This document shows positions 1-12,262 of a stretch of DNA of 64,000 bases, piece after piece (within the stretch, counting starts at the first letter, position 1; the number at the start of each line of letters is the position of its first letter). The notes below the pieces were generated by a model. It did no database searches. It saw nothing but the letters and a program-made list of their open reading frames with translations, and was not told the DNA's origin. This DNA comes from Thermoactinomycetaceae bacterium (GTDB lineage: Bacteria; Bacillota; Bacilli; Thermoactinomycetales; Thermoactinomycetaceae). The stretch is from assembly GCA_025449975.1 (NCBI GenBank), contig JANWIG010000001.1, forward strand, positions 1 through 64,000. The letters run 5' to 3'. The position numbers were made by a program, and so were the translations under genes.

Positions 1-158
1 ATTGGTGTTTAAAGTTAAAAAATACCTAAAATTGAACCCCTTCATCAAGCAGCATAATATACTTTATCAGTATTTTTTTTGGTGTTAAAATAAAAGTATG
101 ATTAAAAAATGTACTATTATAGCTATTGCTGTAGAAGTCAGGCTGGTGTATCTTATAA

Positions 159-195
159 ATGAATGCGTTTTCATTCGACTACGAGCGAGCGCTCG
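159..195 (+). promoter_or_regulatory. Operator region of the acyl-CoA degradation operon
   Basis: Two signals precede the first gene. Positions 159-174 read ATGAATGCGTTTTCAT, one mismatch from the CcpA cre consensus WTGNAANCGNWNNCAW. The overlapping 160-177 has the arms TGAATG and CATTCG, the shape of a B. subtilis FadR box. Positions 186-195 (CGAGCGCTCG) are a perfect 10-bp palindrome of the kind TetR regulators bind, and the operon encodes one (5625-6257). Which regulator uses which site is inferred. I could not place -35/-10 boxes with confidence. Confidence 0.5.
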
Positions 196-219
196 GTAGA
201 AGTTTTGAGGAGTGATGAG

Positions 220-1398
220 ATGAGAGAAACCGTGGTGATCGGTGGAGCTAGAACCCCTTTTGGAAGAATGGGTGGTGCTTTGAAGGACCTATCTGCTGTT
301 AAGTTAGGCGGTGTGGTTTTACGTGAAACGATTCGACGTGCAGGACTAGCGGATGATCAGATTGATGAAGTGATAATGGGAATGGTTTTACAAGGAGGAG
401 CGGGACAAATTCCTTCGCGTCAAGCCACGCGCCATGCAGGGCTTTCGTGGGACGTTGGTTCGGAAACGATAAATAAGGTTTGTGCTTCTGGACTTCGCAG
501 TGTGACCTTAGCGGATCAAATCATCCGCGCTGGGGATGCGGAAGTGATGCTAGCTGGCGGAATGGAAAGCATGAGCAATGCACCATACATTTTAAAATCA
601 GCTCGTTTTGGTCAACGGATGGGAGATGGAACACTGACGGATTTGATGATTCATGATGGGCTTTGGTGTGCTTTTCACGATGTCCATATGATTGTCCACG
701 GTAATCATATCGCAACGAAATATGGCATCTCTCGTGAAGAACAAGATGAGTTTGCTCTGCGTAGTCACCAGAGAGCAGCCAAAGCGACGGATGAGGGCTA
801 TTTAGCGGAAGAGATTGTTCCCTTAACTGTTAAAAAGAAACGTCAAGAAGTCGTGATTAATCAAGATGAATCGATCCGGCGAGATACCAATTTGGACAAG
901 TTAGCCAGTTTGCCGCCAGTCTTTTTAAAAGAGGGAAGCATTACAGCTGGAAACGCACCAGGGGTAAATGATGGAGCTGCAGCTCTGGCTCTCTGCTCAG
1001 CAGAAAAAGCAAAAGAGCTTGGACTAAAACCCATGGCTCAAATTTTAGGACATGCTACGGTTGCGATGGAAGCGGCTGATTTCCCCATTACTCCAGCGTT
1101 TGCCATTCAGAAGCTCCTCAAGAAATATCAGTTGAATGTAAATCAAATTGATCGGTATGAAATCAATGAAGCGTTTGCTGCTGTTACTTTAGTCAATCAT
1201 AAAATCCTCGGTATTGATCTGGATAAGTTAAATGTCAATGGTGGAGCGGTAGCATTGGGGCACCCCATTGGAGCAAGTGGAGCGCGAATCCTTTTGACGC
1301 TGATTCATGAGTTAAAGCGGATCGGTGGCGGACTGGGTGTAGCTGCAATCTGTAGTGGTGCCGCCCAAGGCGATGCGATTTTGATCAAAGTCGATTAG
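220..1398 (+). CDS. Acetyl-CoA acetyltransferase (thiolase)
   Basis: Thiolase of 392 residues, cleaving 3-ketoacyl-CoA (or condensing acetyl-CoA) in the cytoplasm. The nucleophile Cys88 lies in INKVCASG. The catalytic His348 lies in GHPIGASG, and Cys378 near the C terminus lies in [10 protein letters not shown]. The reading frame opens upstream at 163, but the start at 220 is preferred: it has GAGGAG seven bases upstream, gives the family-typical N terminus ([14 protein letters not shown]), and leaves the operator region non-coding. It is the first gene of an operon with hbd, two acyl-CoA dehydrogenases and icmF. The usual TAEN-like motif after the HDGLW segment is replaced by VHGNHIA. Substrate chain length cannot be read from the sequence. 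Confidence 0.93.
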   Translation: MRETVVIGGARTPFGRMGGALKDLSAVKLGGVVLRETIRRAGLADDQIDEVIMGMVLQGGAGQIPSRQATRHAGLSWDVGSETINKVCASGLRSVTLADQIIRAGDAEVMLAGGMESMSNAPYILKSARFGQRMGDGTLTDLMIHDGLWCAFHDVHMIVHGNHIATKYGISREEQDEFALRSHQRAAKATDEGYLAEEIVPLTVKKKRQEVVINQDESIRRDTNLDKLASLPPVFLKEGSITAGNAPGVNDGAAALALCSAEKAKELGLKPMAQILGHATVAMEAADFPITPAFAIQKLLKKYQLNVNQIDRYEINEAFAAVTLVNHKILGIDLDKLNVNGGAVALGHPIGASGARILLTLIHELKRIGGGLGVAAICSGAAQGDAILIKVD

Positions 1399-1463
1399 AC
1401 GGTTAGACCAGACGGAATTGGATGAGTCCCCCAGATTCTTGGAGAGGAAAGGATGAAAAAAGA

Positions 1464-2321
1464 GTGGAGATCAAACGGATTGGTGTCATTGGTGCTGGAC
1501 AAATGGGGAGTGGCATTGCCCAAGTAGCAGCGACGGCCGGTTATCAAGTGAAACTGATGGATGCTTCTTGTTCCCAACTGGATAAAGGGCTCGCTTTTAT
1601 CGCCAAAACTTTACAGAGAAATGTGACCAAACAACGGATCACTGAAGAAGAAAAGTCGCAAATCTTGTCACGGATTGAAGGGATAACCGAGTTAAAAGCT
1701 GCAGCTGAAGATTCTGATCTCGTGATTGAAGCGGTCGTCGAAAATATGGAGGTCAAATCCCAGGTATTTAAGCAACTCGATGAATACTGTCCATCTCATA
1801 CGATTTTGGCCAGCAATACTTCATCTCTTCCGATTACCGAAATCGCTGCTGTCACCAATCGCCCAGAGAAAGTGATCGGAATGCATTTTATGAATCCAGT
1901 GCCAGTCATGAAACTGGTCGAAGTGATTCGTGGCTTAGCTACCTCGGATGAAGTATTTCAAACTGTAGAAGCCCTTGCGATTCAAATGGGGAAAACGCCC
2001 GTTGAAGTGAACGATTTTCCGGGATTTGTCTCTAATCGGATCTTAATGCCGATGATTAATGAAGCGATCTATGCCGTGTATGAGGGCGTGGCTACACCTG
2101 AAGCAGTAGATCAAGTGATGAAATTAGGAATGAATCATCCGATGGGACCACTTACCTTGGCTGACTTTATCGGCTTGGATACTTGCCTGTATATTATGGA
2201 GACTTTATATGAAGGATTTGGGGATAGCAAATACCGTCCCTGTCCGTTGTTACGCAAGTATGTGAAAGCGGGCTGGCTGGGACGGAAAAGCGGACGAGGT
2301 TTTTATCTCTATCATCAGTAA
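1464..2321 (+). CDS. 3-hydroxyacyl-CoA (3-hydroxybutyryl-CoA) dehydrogenase
   Basis: NAD-dependent 3-hydroxyacyl-CoA dehydrogenase of 285 residues, oxidising the L-3-hydroxyacyl-CoA that the thiolase then cleaves. The N-terminal Rossmann motif is GAGQMGSG (residues 10-17). The catalytic His141 lies in [15 protein letters not shown], and the C-terminal helical domain ends [13 protein letters not shown]. The frame is open from 1422, but the GTG at 1464 has AAAGGA ten bases upstream and matches the usual 282-286 residue length. It lies 65 bases after the thiolase, and the next gene follows within 30 bases, so co-transcription is likely. It is equivalent to mmgB/hbd of other Bacillales. Confidence 0.93.
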   Translation: MEIKRIGVIGAGQMGSGIAQVAATAGYQVKLMDASCSQLDKGLAFIAKTLQRNVTKQRITEEEKSQILSRIEGITELKAAAEDSDLVIEAVVENMEVKSQVFKQLDEYCPSHTILASNTSSLPITEIAAVTNRPEKVIGMHFMNPVPVMKLVEVIRGLATSDEVFQTVEALAIQMGKTPVEVNDFPGFVSNRILMPMINEAIYAVYEGVATPEAVDQVMKLGMNHPMGPLTLADFIGLDTCLYIMETLYEGFGDSKYRPCPLLRKYVKAGWLGRKSGRGFYLYHQ

Positions 2322-2348
2322 TTGCTTGGTGGCGCGAGGAGGGATTGG

Positions 2349-3488
2349 ATGGACCTCAGGTTAAGAGAAGAGCAAGAAATGATGCGAAAAATGGTTCGCG
2401 ATTTTGCAGAGACAGAGATTGCGCCATATCTTTCATCCATGGATGAAGAAGATCGTTTTCCCCGAGAAGTGATTGCCAAAATGGCTGAGTTGGGTTTGAT
2501 GGGCATACCGATCCCCGAGAGATGGGGTGGAGTCGGAGCAGATTATCTATCCTATATTTTGGCTTTGGAAGAAATTTCGCGGGTAAGTGCAACGGTTGGG
2601 GTCATTTTGGCTGTTCATACTTCCGTCGGGACGATTCCCATTCTCATGTATGGAAGTGATCAGCAAAAGGAAAAGTATGTGACGCGTCTTGCGAAAGGGG
2701 AATACCTAGGGGCTTTTGCTTTAACAGAACCACAAGCCGGATCCGATGCCAGTCAAATTCGGACACAAGCTCGTAAAGTAGGCAATCAGTATATTTTAAA
2801 CGGAAGTAAAATGTTCATTACCAATGCCGGAGAAGCGGATGTCTATGTGACCTTTGCCATAACCGATCCAAGCAAGGGAAGGAAAGGGATTTCCGCTTTT
2901 ATCGTCGATAAGGAAACACCTGGTTTTCGCGTCGGGAAAAAAGAAAAAAAGATGGGGCTAGGTGGTTCCAACACGTGTGAACTGATTTTTGAAGAGGCCG
3001 TGGTTCCGGAAGAGAATCTTTTAGGAAGTGAAGGACAAGGCTACGAAGTAGCGCTATCCAACTTGGCTGGTGGGCGAATCGGCATTGCTGCTCAAGCATT
3101 GGGGATTGCGGATGCTGCCTTCACCTTTGCTCGAAACTATGCCAAAGAACGAAAGCAATTTGGAAAACCACTCAGCAAACAGCAGGCTGTTCAATTTAAA
3201 CTGGCGGATATGGCTACCCAAATTGAAGCGGCTCGCTTGTTAACTTATCGTGCGGCAGTTCTGAGGCACAAAGGGTTTCATTGTCGACAAGAAGCAGCGA
3301 TGGCTAAGTGTTTTGCAGCCGATGTGGCGATGAGAGTGACGACAGAAGCGATTCAGATTTTTGGCGGATATGGCTATTCCCGAGAATATCCGGTCGAGCG
3401 TCTATTTCGCGATGCCAAGGTCACTCAGATTTATGAAGGGACCAATGAAATTCAAAGGATCGTCATCGCCAATGAATTGATGAGATAA
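2349..3488 (+). CDS. Acyl-CoA dehydrogenase, copy 1
   Basis: FAD-dependent acyl-CoA dehydrogenase, 379 residues, introducing the 2,3-double bond into acyl-CoA and passing electrons to ETF. The short-chain/branched-chain family pattern is visible: [11 protein letters not shown] (FAD/substrate loop), [30 protein letters not shown], and the catalytic base Glu363 in YEGTNEIQR. The frame opens with TTG right after the hbd stop, but ATG 2349 has AGGAGG six bases upstream. It is followed 19 bases later by a close paralog. Likely substrates are short or branched acyl-CoA given the icmF neighbour; this is inference. Confidence 0.93.
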   Translation: MDLRLREEQEMMRKMVRDFAETEIAPYLSSMDEEDRFPREVIAKMAELGLMGIPIPERWGGVGADYLSYILALEEISRVSATVGVILAVHTSVGTIPILMYGSDQQKEKYVTRLAKGEYLGAFALTEPQAGSDASQIRTQARKVGNQYILNGSKMFITNAGEADVYVTFAITDPSKGRKGISAFIVDKETPGFRVGKKEKKMGLGGSNTCELIFEEAVVPEENLLGSEGQGYEVALSNLAGGRIGIAAQALGIADAAFTFARNYAKERKQFGKPLSKQQAVQFKLADMATQIEAARLLTYRAAVLRHKGFHCRQEAAMAKCFAADVAMRVTTEAIQIFGGYGYSREYPVERLFRDAKVTQIYEGTNEIQRIVIANELMR

Positions 3489-3507
3489 TAAAATGGGGGA
3501 GACAAAA

Positions 3508-4650
3508 ATGCACTTTCGCCTAAGTGAAGAACAGGAAATGATGCGAAAAATGGTGAGAGACTTTGCACAGAAAGAGGTGGAACCTAGCGCCGCGGAGCGA
3601 GACGAGAAGGAAATCTTTGATCGAGCGATTTTTAATAAAATGGCTGAACTCGGCTTAACAGGGATTCCTTTTCCTGAAGAATTTGGTGGCGCAGAAGCCG
3701 ATTATTTAAGTTATGTGATTGCCGTTGAAGAGCTTTCCCGTGTATGTGCGTCGACAGGAGTAACGCTATCGGCACATATTTCCCTTGCTTGTTGGCCGAT
3801 CTTTCAGTTTGGCACACTAGAACAAAAACAGCGCTATCTTCGTCCCTTAGCACTTGGGGAAAAGTTAGGAGCATATGGCTTAACCGAACCGGGTGCGGGC
3901 TCGGATGTGGTCAATATGAAAACATCGGCTGTGAAAGATGGTGACCACTATGTGTTAAATGGTAGTAAAATTTTTATTACCAATGGCGGAGATGCAGAGA
4001 TTTATGTCGTCTTTGCTGTGACAGACCCTAGTAAACGGCATAAGGGAATTACTGCTTTTATCGTAGAGAAAGGAACACCTGGCTTTACATTCGGTAAAAA
4101 GGAGAAAAAGTTAGGCATCCGTTCTTCGTCTACGTTAGAAATCTTATTTGATAATTGTCGGATTCATGAAAGTCAACGCTTGGGTAAAGAAGGAGAAGGG
4201 TTTAAAATTGCTATGATGACTCTTGACGGCGGTCGAACTGGGATTGCGGCCCAAGCGGTTGGAATCGCCCAAGGAGCATTTGATCACGCTTTGACCTATG
4301 CCAAGGAACGTCAACAATTTGGTCGCCCCCTCATGAAACAGCAAGCGATTCAATTTAAATTAGCGGATATGGCTATGCAAATCGAAGCGGCTCGTCTGTT
4401 GACTTACCAAGCCGCTTGGTTGGAAAGCAGGGGTCTACCCTATGGAAAACAGTCTGCTATGGCGAAATGTTTTGCTGGAGATGTTGCAATGAAAGTGACC
4501 ACAGAAGCAGTTCAAATTTACGGTGGTTATGGTTATTCAAGGGAGTATCCCGTAGAAAGAATGATGCGTGATGCTAAAATCACTCAAATCTATGAAGGAA
4601 CCAATGAAATTCAACGGATTGTTATTGCAAATTATCTAATGAAAGAGTAG
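3508..4650 (+). CDS. Acyl-CoA dehydrogenase, copy 2
   Basis: Second acyl-CoA dehydrogenase, 380 residues, strongly similar along its length to the gene before it (shared [14 protein letters not shown] start, QFKLADMA and [13 protein letters not shown] segments, [13 protein letters not shown]). Catalytic Glu363 lies in [12 protein letters not shown] 3508 is chosen over ATG 3493 because the GGGGGAG ribosome-binding site sits between them. The pair looks like a tandem duplication with divergence, most visible in the N-terminal third and around the FAD loop ([11 protein letters not shown] here against [11 protein letters not shown]), suggesting different acyl preferences. Both keep every catalytic residue I can see. 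Confidence 0.92.
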   Translation: MHFRLSEEQEMMRKMVRDFAQKEVEPSAAERDEKEIFDRAIFNKMAELGLTGIPFPEEFGGAEADYLSYVIAVEELSRVCASTGVTLSAHISLACWPIFQFGTLEQKQRYLRPLALGEKLGAYGLTEPGAGSDVVNMKTSAVKDGDHYVLNGSKIFITNGGDAEIYVVFAVTDPSKRHKGITAFIVEKGTPGFTFGKKEKKLGIRSSSTLEILFDNCRIHESQRLGKEGEGFKIAMMTLDGGRTGIAAQAVGIAQGAFDHALTYAKERQQFGRPLMKQQAIQFKLADMAMQIEAARLLTYQAAWLESRGLPYGKQSAMAKCFAGDVAMKVTTEAVQIYGGYGYSREYPVERMMRDAKITQIYEGTNEIQRIVIANYLMKE

Positions 4651-4662
4651 AAAAGAGTAGAG

Positions 4663-5628
4663 ATGAAGATGAATAAATGGATTGAGAAACTAAGAGAAAA
4701 GGATAAAAGAACAATCGCTAGGATCATAACTAAGATTGAGAAACAAGATCCAGATAAAGATCAACTATTGGAATTATTGTTTCCGTTAACAGGAAATGCC
4801 TTTTTAGTCGGGATCACAGGTTCTCCTGGAGCAGGTAAGAGTTCCCTTCTCGATCGTCTGATCGAAACGATTCGTGCCGAGCAGTTATCTGTTGGAGTGA
4901 TCGCCGTGGACCCCACCAGTCCCTTTACTGGTGGGGCCATTCTGGGAGACCGAGTCCGCATGACCAAGCATGCCTTGGATGAACAGGTGTTTATTCGCAG
5001 TATGGGAAGTCGGGGTAGTTTGGGCGGACTAGCACGGGCAACTAAAGAGGCTGTTTGGGTGTTGGATGCAGCCGGATATGATGTGATTTTGATTGAGACG
5101 GTTGGCGTCGGTCAGGCCGAGTTAGATATTATGCATGTTGCTGATACGGTCGCCTTGGTGATGAATCCGGGGGCTGGGGATGTTGTACAAGTGTTTAAAG
5201 CAGGTATAATGGAAATCGCCGATATGTATATAGTGAATAAAGCGGACTTACCAGGAGCTGCTAGATTGGTAGCTGAAATTGAGGAGCTACTTGACTTGAT
5301 CCAACAGTCTACCAAGTGGCGCCGGCCAATTGTCCAGACGGTTACTCATGAAAATAGAGGAATTGAAGAATGTTGGCAACAATTGCAGAGACATCGCCAA
5401 TATTTGCAGGAATCAGGTGAATGGATCAAACGCAGACAAGATCATATGCAGCTTGAAGTTTGGGAAATCATAGAAGATGCTTTTCGCCAGTTTTTAAGAC
5501 GGGAAATGGGGAAGAAAGAGTACAAGTATGAATTGGAGCAAGTGGCTCAAAGAAAGAAAGTACCCCATCAGGTTGCGCGTCAATACCTGCAAAAAATTTT
5601 TCCAGCTTTAAGGGAGGACGAAAAGTGA
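4663..5628 (+). CDS. MeaB/ArgK-family GTPase (cobalamin mutase chaperone)
   Basis: G3E-family GTPase of 321 residues, the type that loads and protects adenosylcobalamin mutases. Walker A is GSPGAGKSS (residues 53-61), followed by the switch-like VDPTSPFTGGAILGDR and ETVGVGQAE segments and the base-recognition motif NKAD. It overlaps the TetR gene by four bases (GTGA), so translation is probably coupled. The downstream IcmF already contains a fused domain of the same type, which makes this stand-alone copy seemingly redundant; it may serve a separate methylmalonyl-CoA mutase elsewhere. The start could also be ATG 4669, since neither has a strong ribosome-binding site. Confidence 0.88.
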   Translation: MKMNKWIEKLREKDKRTIARIITKIEKQDPDKDQLLELLFPLTGNAFLVGITGSPGAGKSSLLDRLIETIRAEQLSVGVIAVDPTSPFTGGAILGDRVRMTKHALDEQVFIRSMGSRGSLGGLARATKEAVWVLDAAGYDVILIETVGVGQAELDIMHVADTVALVMNPGAGDVVQVFKAGIMEIADMYIVNKADLPGAARLVAEIEELLDLIQQSTKWRRPIVQTVTHENRGIEECWQQLQRHRQYLQESGEWIKRRQDHMQLEVWEIIEDAFRQFLRREMGKKEYKYELEQVAQRKKVPHQVARQYLQKIFPALREDEK

Positions 5629-6257
5629 AAAAAAACACACATGTTATTCCTTCGGTGGTGAAAGACCCTCGGCTGATTGAGCAAAGAAGACAACAAATTG
5701 TCGAGGGCGCTGTTCGCCTTTTTACTAAAAAAGGATTTCATAAAACAACAACTCGAGAGATTGCGAAAGAATGTGGATTATCTATTGGAACGATGTATGA
5801 ATATATCCAAACAAAAGAAGATGTTCTCTATTTAGTATGTGAGTATATTCATACGCAATTGGAGCAAAGATTACAACAATTGATTTCAGAAGAGGATACA
5901 GGGCGCGATTCTTTGGAAAAATCAGTAAAAAATCTTTTTTATAGTGTCGATGAAATGAGTCCATTGATTGTGTTGATTTATCAAGAAACCAAATCGTTAT
6001 CCAAAGAGTTAATGAAATATGTTTTACAAAAAGAGGAAGAAATAACAAATATATTTGAGAAAATTTTATTAAAAGGCTTAAAAGATGGAACCATCTCGAT
6101 CGATCCCGATTCTGTTAAATTAATGGCGCACGATATTATTGTGATCGGGCAAATGTGGGCATTTCGTCGTTGGGCTTTAAAACGTTTCTATACGATTGAT
6201 GAATATTGTCAAAGACAAATGTCCCTCATTTTCGAAAAATTACTCTCGAGGGGGTAA
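5625..6257 (+). CDS. TetR/AcrR-family regulator of the acyl-CoA operon
   Basis: Transcriptional regulator of 210 residues. The N-terminal helix-turn-helix spans about residues 25-75 (IVEGAVRLFTKKGFHKTTTR, then EIAKECGLSIGTMYEYI, then KEDVLYLV), followed by an all-helical ligand domain. The GTG start overlaps the meaB stop and has AGGGAGG upstream. Its place inside the operon, just before icmF, suggests autoregulation by an acyl-CoA or related ligand. Candidate sites are the palindromes at 160-177 and 186-195. The regulator is not obviously FadR itself, because its N terminus is longer and the ligand domain differs. Confidence 0.85.
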   Translation: MKKNTHVIPSVVKDPRLIEQRRQQIVEGAVRLFTKKGFHKTTTREIAKECGLSIGTMYEYIQTKEDVLYLVCEYIHTQLEQRLQQLISEEDTGRDSLEKSVKNLFYSVDEMSPLIVLIYQETKSLSKELMKYVLQKEEEITNIFEKILLKGLKDGTISIDPDSVKLMAHDIIVIGQMWAFRRWALKRFYTIDEYCQRQMSLIFEKLLSRG

Positions 6258-6263
6258 GGTCTT

Positions 6264-9200
6264 TTGGAGACCAAAGTGTTTTATCCACAAAATGCTGTTC
6301 GTTTTGTAACAGCAGCTAGTTTATTCGATGGCCATGATGCTTCGATCAATCTATTTCGCCGTTTGTTACAAGCTTCTGGTGTCGAAGTCGTCCATTTGGG
6401 GCATAATCGTTCCGCTGAAGAGGTCGTCCTTGCCGCAATCCAAGAAGATGTGCAAGGAATTGCCATTTCTTCTTATCAGGGCGGACATGTTGAGTTTTTT
6501 AAGTATATAGTCGATTTATTAAAAGAAAAAGATGCCTCGCATATTCGCGTGTTTGGCGGCGGAGGGGGTGTAATCGTTCCAAGTGAAATTAGAGAATTGG
6601 AAGCTTATGGTGTATCCAAAATTTTCTCACCACAGGATGGTCGAGAGATGGGACTCCAAGGGATGATTAACTATATGATTCGGAAAACCGATTTTCCTAC
6701 CGTCAAACAGCTCAATGGGGAATTGGATAAAGCACGAGAGGGGGATCACCATGCGATTGCTCGTTGTTTGACTTATGTCGAGCAATTGTCTGAAGATCCA
6801 CAGTTACAGCAGCAGGCACAAGCCTTGATAGAAGAGATTAGCAGTTCAATGGGACGGACGGTTCCGACGGTCGGCATTACGGGAACGGGAGGAGCGGGGA
6901 AAAGCTCTTTGACCGATGAATTGGTTCGCCGCTTTGTTCAGGATTTTACAGATAAAAAAGTTGCCGTTTTGTCGATCGACCCATCAAAACAAAGAACAGG
7001 TGGAGCCTTATTAGGTGATCGGATTCGGATGAATGCGATCCATCATCCAAGGGTATTTATGCGTAGTTTTGCCACTCGCCGGACTCGTTCAGAGTTAAGT
7101 GGTGGAATTCGTGAAGCGATTAACATCATGAAATATGCTGGGTATGATCTCGTGATTGTCGAGACGAGCGGCATTGGACAAGGGAATGCGGATATTGTTA
7201 CCGTCAGTGATCTATCCATCTATGTAATGACATCCGATTATGGGGCTGCTTCTCAACTTGAAAAAATCGAAATGCTGGATTATGCGGATTTGATCGCCAT
7301 CAATAAATTTGATCGCAAAGGTTCTGAAGATGCGCTGCGGGATGTGAAAAAACAGTATTGCCGGAACCATCAGTTATTCAATGTTTCTGATGAAGAAATC
7401 CCTGTTTATGGTACGATGGCTAATCGCTTTAATGATCCAGGTGTCCACCGCTTTTATCAAGCATTGATCAATCAACTAAATGAGAAATTTGATTTAGGAT
7501 GGAAGTCTTCTCTTGAGACGATGATCGAGACGACAAGCAGTAAACGCATTATTCCGCCGGAACGCACCCATTATTTACGGGAAATTGTGAATACCGTTCG
7601 CCAATATCATCGTCATTCGAAACAACAAGCTGAGCTGGCTAGTCAACTTTATCAATTGCATGGAACCAAGCAACTGCTTGCTCAGTCAGGGGATAATGCT
7701 TTACTTGAAAAACTAGATCAAAAGGAAAAAGAAGTTAAAGCAAAGTTGACAGAAGAAAATCAGAAAGCCCTGCAGCAATGGCCTGAGACGGTAAAACGGT
7801 ATCAGCAGGAACAATTGATCACCAAAGTGAGAAACCGTGAAATCGTCAACCCACTCTTTACGGAAACCCTTTCCGGGACCCGTATCCCCAGAGTCGCTTT
7901 GCCCAAGTATAGAGACTGGGGGCAATTGTTACGATGGCTGCATAAAGAAAATCTCCCGGGATCCTTTCCGTTTACTGCGGGTGTCTTCCCGCTAAAAAGA
8001 AGTGATGAAGATCCGAAGCGGCAATTTGCAGGAGAAGGTACACCGGAAAGAACCAATAAGAGGTTTCATTATTTATCTAAAAATGATACAGCGAAGCGGC
8101 TGTCGACTGCTTTTGATAGTGTTACCTTATATGGAGAAGACCCTGATGAACGACCGGATATTTACGGAAAAATTGGTGAGTCGGGAGTAAGCATTTGTAC
8201 ACTGGATAATATGAAGAAGCTATTTGAAGGTTTTGATCTTTGTGCGCCCAATACCAGTGTTTCGATGACCATTAACGGACCCGCTCCGATCTTATTGGCG
8301 ATGTTTTTTAATACGGCGATCGATCAGCAGATAGAAAATTTTATCCAAAAACAGAATCGACTCCCTACAGATGAAGAAAGAGAAGAGATTAAGAGGTATA
8401 CGTTGCAAACAGTCAGAGGAACCGTTCAAGCCGATATTTTAAAAGAAGATCAAGGACAAAATACCTGTATTTTTTCAACGGAATTCGCTTTAAAAATGAT
8501 GGGAGATATCCAAGAATACTTCATTGAAAACCAAGTTCGTAACTATTATTCTGTCAGTATTAGTGGTTATCATATTGCGGAAGCGGGAGCCAATCCGATC
8601 ACCCAACTCGCTTTTACGATGGCAAATGCGTTTACCTATATCGAATACTATCTGAGCCGCGGGATGAAAATCGATGACTTTGCCCATAACTTATCTTTCT
8701 TCTTTAGTAATGGGCTGGATGCGGAGTACTCCGTCATTGGGCGGGTAGCAAGGAGGATTTGGGCAGTCGTTCTACGTGAGCTTTACGGCGCAAACGGGCG
8801 AAGTCAAAAATTGAAATATCATATTCAAACCTCTGGTCGCTCATTGCACGCTCAAGAGATCGACTTCAATGATATCCGAACCACTCTCCAAGCATTGATG
8901 GCGATTTACGATCAATGTAACTCATTGCATACCAATGCTTATGATGAAGCGATCACGACGCCGACAGAAGAATCGGTTCGCAGAGCGATGGCCATTCAGC
9001 TAATTATCACCAAAGAATTAGGACTTGCCAAGAATGAAAATCCACTTCAAGGCTCCTTTATCATCGAAGAGCTAACCGATTTAGTGGAAGAGGCTGTTTT
9101 AAAAGAGTTTGAGCGGATTAGTGACCGTGGAGGAGTCTTGGGGGCGATGGAAACACAATATCAGCGTGGGAAAATCCAGGATGAATCTCTGCATTATGAG

Positions 9201-9512
9201 ATGAAAAAGCATTCGGGAGAGCTCCCGATTATCGGTGTAAATACGTTTGAGAATCCCAACCCAGCTGAAGAACAAATGATTCAACTGACACGGGCAACGG
9301 AAAAGGAAAAAAGAGAACAGGTTGAGCATGTGAAACAATTCCAAGCCAAACATGCCGAGCAATGCAAAGTGGCATTGGAGCGCTTGAAGAAAGTAGCTCG
9401 TCAGAATGGGAATATCTTTGCTGAATTGATGGAGACGGTCAGAGTGGCTAGCCTCGGTCAAATCACGTCCGCACTTTATGAAGTAGGTGGACAATATCGC
9501 CGTAATATGTAA
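6264..9512 (+). CDS. icmF: Fused isobutyryl-CoA mutase IcmF
   Basis: Adenosylcobalamin-dependent acyl-CoA mutase of 1082 residues, interconverting isobutyryl-CoA and n-butyryl-CoA. The domain order is that of IcmF. The N-terminal B12-binding domain carries the DxHxxS motif at residues 22-27 (His24 as lower cobalt ligand). A MeaB-like GTPase has Walker [10 protein letters not shown] near residue 210 and the NKFD motif. A linker follows, then the TIM-barrel substrate domain ([29 protein letters not shown]). TTG start; GGGGTAAGG is upstream, and the TetR stop is six bases before. The family's usual length is about 1080-1095. It links valine/isobutyrate breakdown to the acyl-CoA dehydrogenases, dehydrogenase and thiolase upstream. 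Confidence 0.93.
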   Translation: METKVFYPQNAVRFVTAASLFDGHDASINLFRRLLQASGVEVVHLGHNRSAEEVVLAAIQEDVQGIAISSYQGGHVEFFKYIVDLLKEKDASHIRVFGGGGGVIVPSEIRELEAYGVSKIFSPQDGREMGLQGMINYMIRKTDFPTVKQLNGELDKAREGDHHAIARCLTYVEQLSEDPQLQQQAQALIEEISSSMGRTVPTVGITGTGGAGKSSLTDELVRRFVQDFTDKKVAVLSIDPSKQRTGGALLGDRIRMNAIHHPRVFMRSFATRRTRSELSGGIREAINIMKYAGYDLVIVETSGIGQGNADIVTVSDLSIYVMTSDYGAASQLEKIEMLDYADLIAINKFDRKGSEDALRDVKKQYCRNHQLFNVSDEEIPVYGTMANRFNDPGVHRFYQALINQLNEKFDLGWKSSLETMIETTSSKRIIPPERTHYLREIVNTVRQYHRHSKQQAELASQLYQLHGTKQLLAQSGDNALLEKLDQKEKEVKAKLTEENQKALQQWPETVKRYQQEQLITKVRNREIVNPLFTETLSGTRIPRVALPKYRDWGQLLRWLHKENLPGSFPFTAGVFPLKRSDEDPKRQFAGEGTPERTNKRFHYLSKNDTAKRLSTAFDSVTLYGEDPDERPDIYGKIGESGVSICTLDNMKKLFEGFDLCAPNTSVSMTINGPAPILLAMFFNTAIDQQIENFIQKQNRLPTDEEREEIKRYTLQTVRGTVQADILKEDQGQNTCIFSTEFALKMMGDIQEYFIENQVRNYYSVSISGYHIAEAGANPITQLAFTMANAFTYIEYYLSRGMKIDDFAHNLSFFFSNGLDAEYSVIGRVARRIWAVVLRELYGANGRSQKLKYHIQTSGRSLHAQEIDFNDIRTTLQALMAIYDQCNSLHTNAYDEAITTPTEESVRRAMAIQLIITKELGLAKNENPLQGSFIIEELTDLVEEAVLKEFERISDRGGVLGAMETQYQRGKIQDESLHYEMKKHSGELPIIGVNTFENPNPAEEQMIQLTRATEKEKREQVEHVKQFQAKHAEQCKVALERLKKVARQNGNIFAELMETVRVASLGQITSALYEVGGQYRRNM

Positions 9513-9600
9513 TGAGCCTGAATAAATGACTAGCTACTGGGTTAAAAATGGGAGAGAGTTTAGCAATGCCGAATACAATCTGATTTCCCTAGCTCTTTGG

Positions 9601-9628
9601 TTGACTTCTCCCGTTATTTGGTTAAAAT
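9601..9628 (+). promoter_or_regulatory. Sigma-A promoter of rpoE
   Basis: TTGACT (9601-9606), a 16-base spacer and TAAAAT (9623-9628) lie 60 bases before the rpoE start. It falls inside the longer open frame that begins at 9597, which supports the internal start at 9690. Confidence 0.55.
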
Positions 9629-9689
9629 AATTGTACGAGAGATACAGGGATCTCAGATTGTAGAGATCAGATGGAAGGATGTGTCTGGG

Positions 9690-10133
9690 ATGGGCGATAA
9701 TTTAGTAGCGGAAAGAATCAGAGAAACATCAATGGTTGATCACGCTTACATTTTGTTAAAGCAAAAGGGTGACCCGATGCTATATACCGATTTGATGAAG
9801 CAAATAGCAGAAATCAAAGGGTTTACCCAAGAAGAGATCAATCGTTATATTTCTCAATTGTATACAGATATCAATATTGATGGTCGGTTTATTTGTGTTG
9901 GTCGAGGTTTATGGGGGCTAAAACAATGGTATCCTACTGAAATGTCGACTGACTCCGCAATCACTGCTCATCTCAAAGATTCAATAGAGGAAGACGAAGA
10001 AATTTTTGAAGATGTAGAAGGAATTGATCTAGACGAAGAGGAACTGGATCCTGATCTAGATGAGTTTGTGGATGAGAACTATGAGGAGGACTTTGTAGAG
10101 GGAATGGATTCGGTCGATGATGACGACCTTTAA
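9690..10133 (+). CDS. rpoE: DNA-directed RNA polymerase delta subunit
   Basis: Delta subunit of RNA polymerase, 147 residues, which in Bacillales displaces nucleic acid from the enzyme and helps rapid promoter switching. The N-terminal winged-helix domain (about 1-90) contains SQLYTDINIDGRFICVGRG and WGLKQWYP, the family hallmark. The rest is a disordered Asp/Glu tail ending DSVDDDDL. The start at 9690 is preferred over the open frame from 9597 because GGAAGGA lies ten bases upstream and a promoter lies inside the longer frame. rpoE-pyrG adjacency is conserved in Bacillales; here a strong terminator separates them. Confidence 0.93.
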   Translation: MGDNLVAERIRETSMVDHAYILLKQKGDPMLYTDLMKQIAEIKGFTQEEINRYISQLYTDINIDGRFICVGRGLWGLKQWYPTEMSTDSAITAHLKDSIEEDEEIFEDVEGIDLDEEELDPDLDEFVDENYEEDFVEGMDSVDDDDL

Positions 10134-10279
10134 GGAAAGCGAGCAGGAGCTCTCCTCTCTGCTTGAAAACGGAAGAAGAGATCAAGGGAATGGAAGACTA
10201 TTTCTTGACAAAGCCTTTTCCCTTCGTTAAACTTACTTTTGGGCTCTACAAGAGTGATAACCTTAGTTGATAAATATAG

Positions 10280-10313
10280 AGCGCCCCTTGTCAGGGGGCG
10301 CTTTTTCTATTTT
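10280..10313 (+). terminator. Rho-independent terminator of rpoE
   Basis: AGCGCCCC (10280-10287) pairs perfectly with GGGGCGCT (10295-10302) around a 7-base loop, followed by a T-rich tract. Confidence 0.9.
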
Positions 10314-10339
10314 TTACATTTTTGGGCACTATTTATATA

Positions 10340-12079
<1,740 letters not shown>

Positions 12080-12096
12080 TTATTTGCATAAAAAAA

Positions 12097-12128
12097 ACAG
12101 TTCTAGGTTTCCTAGACTGTTTTTTTTT
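12097..12128 (+). terminator. Rho-independent terminator of pyrG
   Basis: ACAGT-CTAGG pairs with CCTAGACTGT (12111-12120), with one bulged T and a TTT loop. It is followed by eight T and preceded by seven A, so it could work in both directions. Confidence 0.88.
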
Positions 12129-12173
12129 ATGTTATGTCTAACGTTTGGATCAAGCGACTACCATAAAAAAACG

Positions 12174-12202
12174 CTTACATAACGGAAAATTTGATATATA
12201 AT
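12174..12202 (+). promoter_or_regulatory. Sigma-A promoter of the oxidase subunit IV gene
   Basis: CTTACA (12174-12179), a 17-base spacer and a perfect TATAAT (12197-12202). The -35 overlaps AAAAAACGCTTACA (12166-12179), which keeps the right half of a cre site but lacks its leading TG, so CcpA control is only a weak possibility. Confidence 0.55.
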
Positions 12203-12262
12203 AGAAATACCAATCAGTTTAAATCATAGAAATATTTGTTTGAGATAGGAGGTGTGGGTCGT

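Noticed and set aside
9099-9494. 131-residue frame on the minus strand
   Set aside because: It lies entirely inside icmF, whose reading is intact and conserved; no ribosome-binding site and no known domain.
9597-9689. Longer N terminus for rpoE
   Set aside because: Contains a good promoter and no ribosome-binding site; the conserved delta protein begins after 9690.
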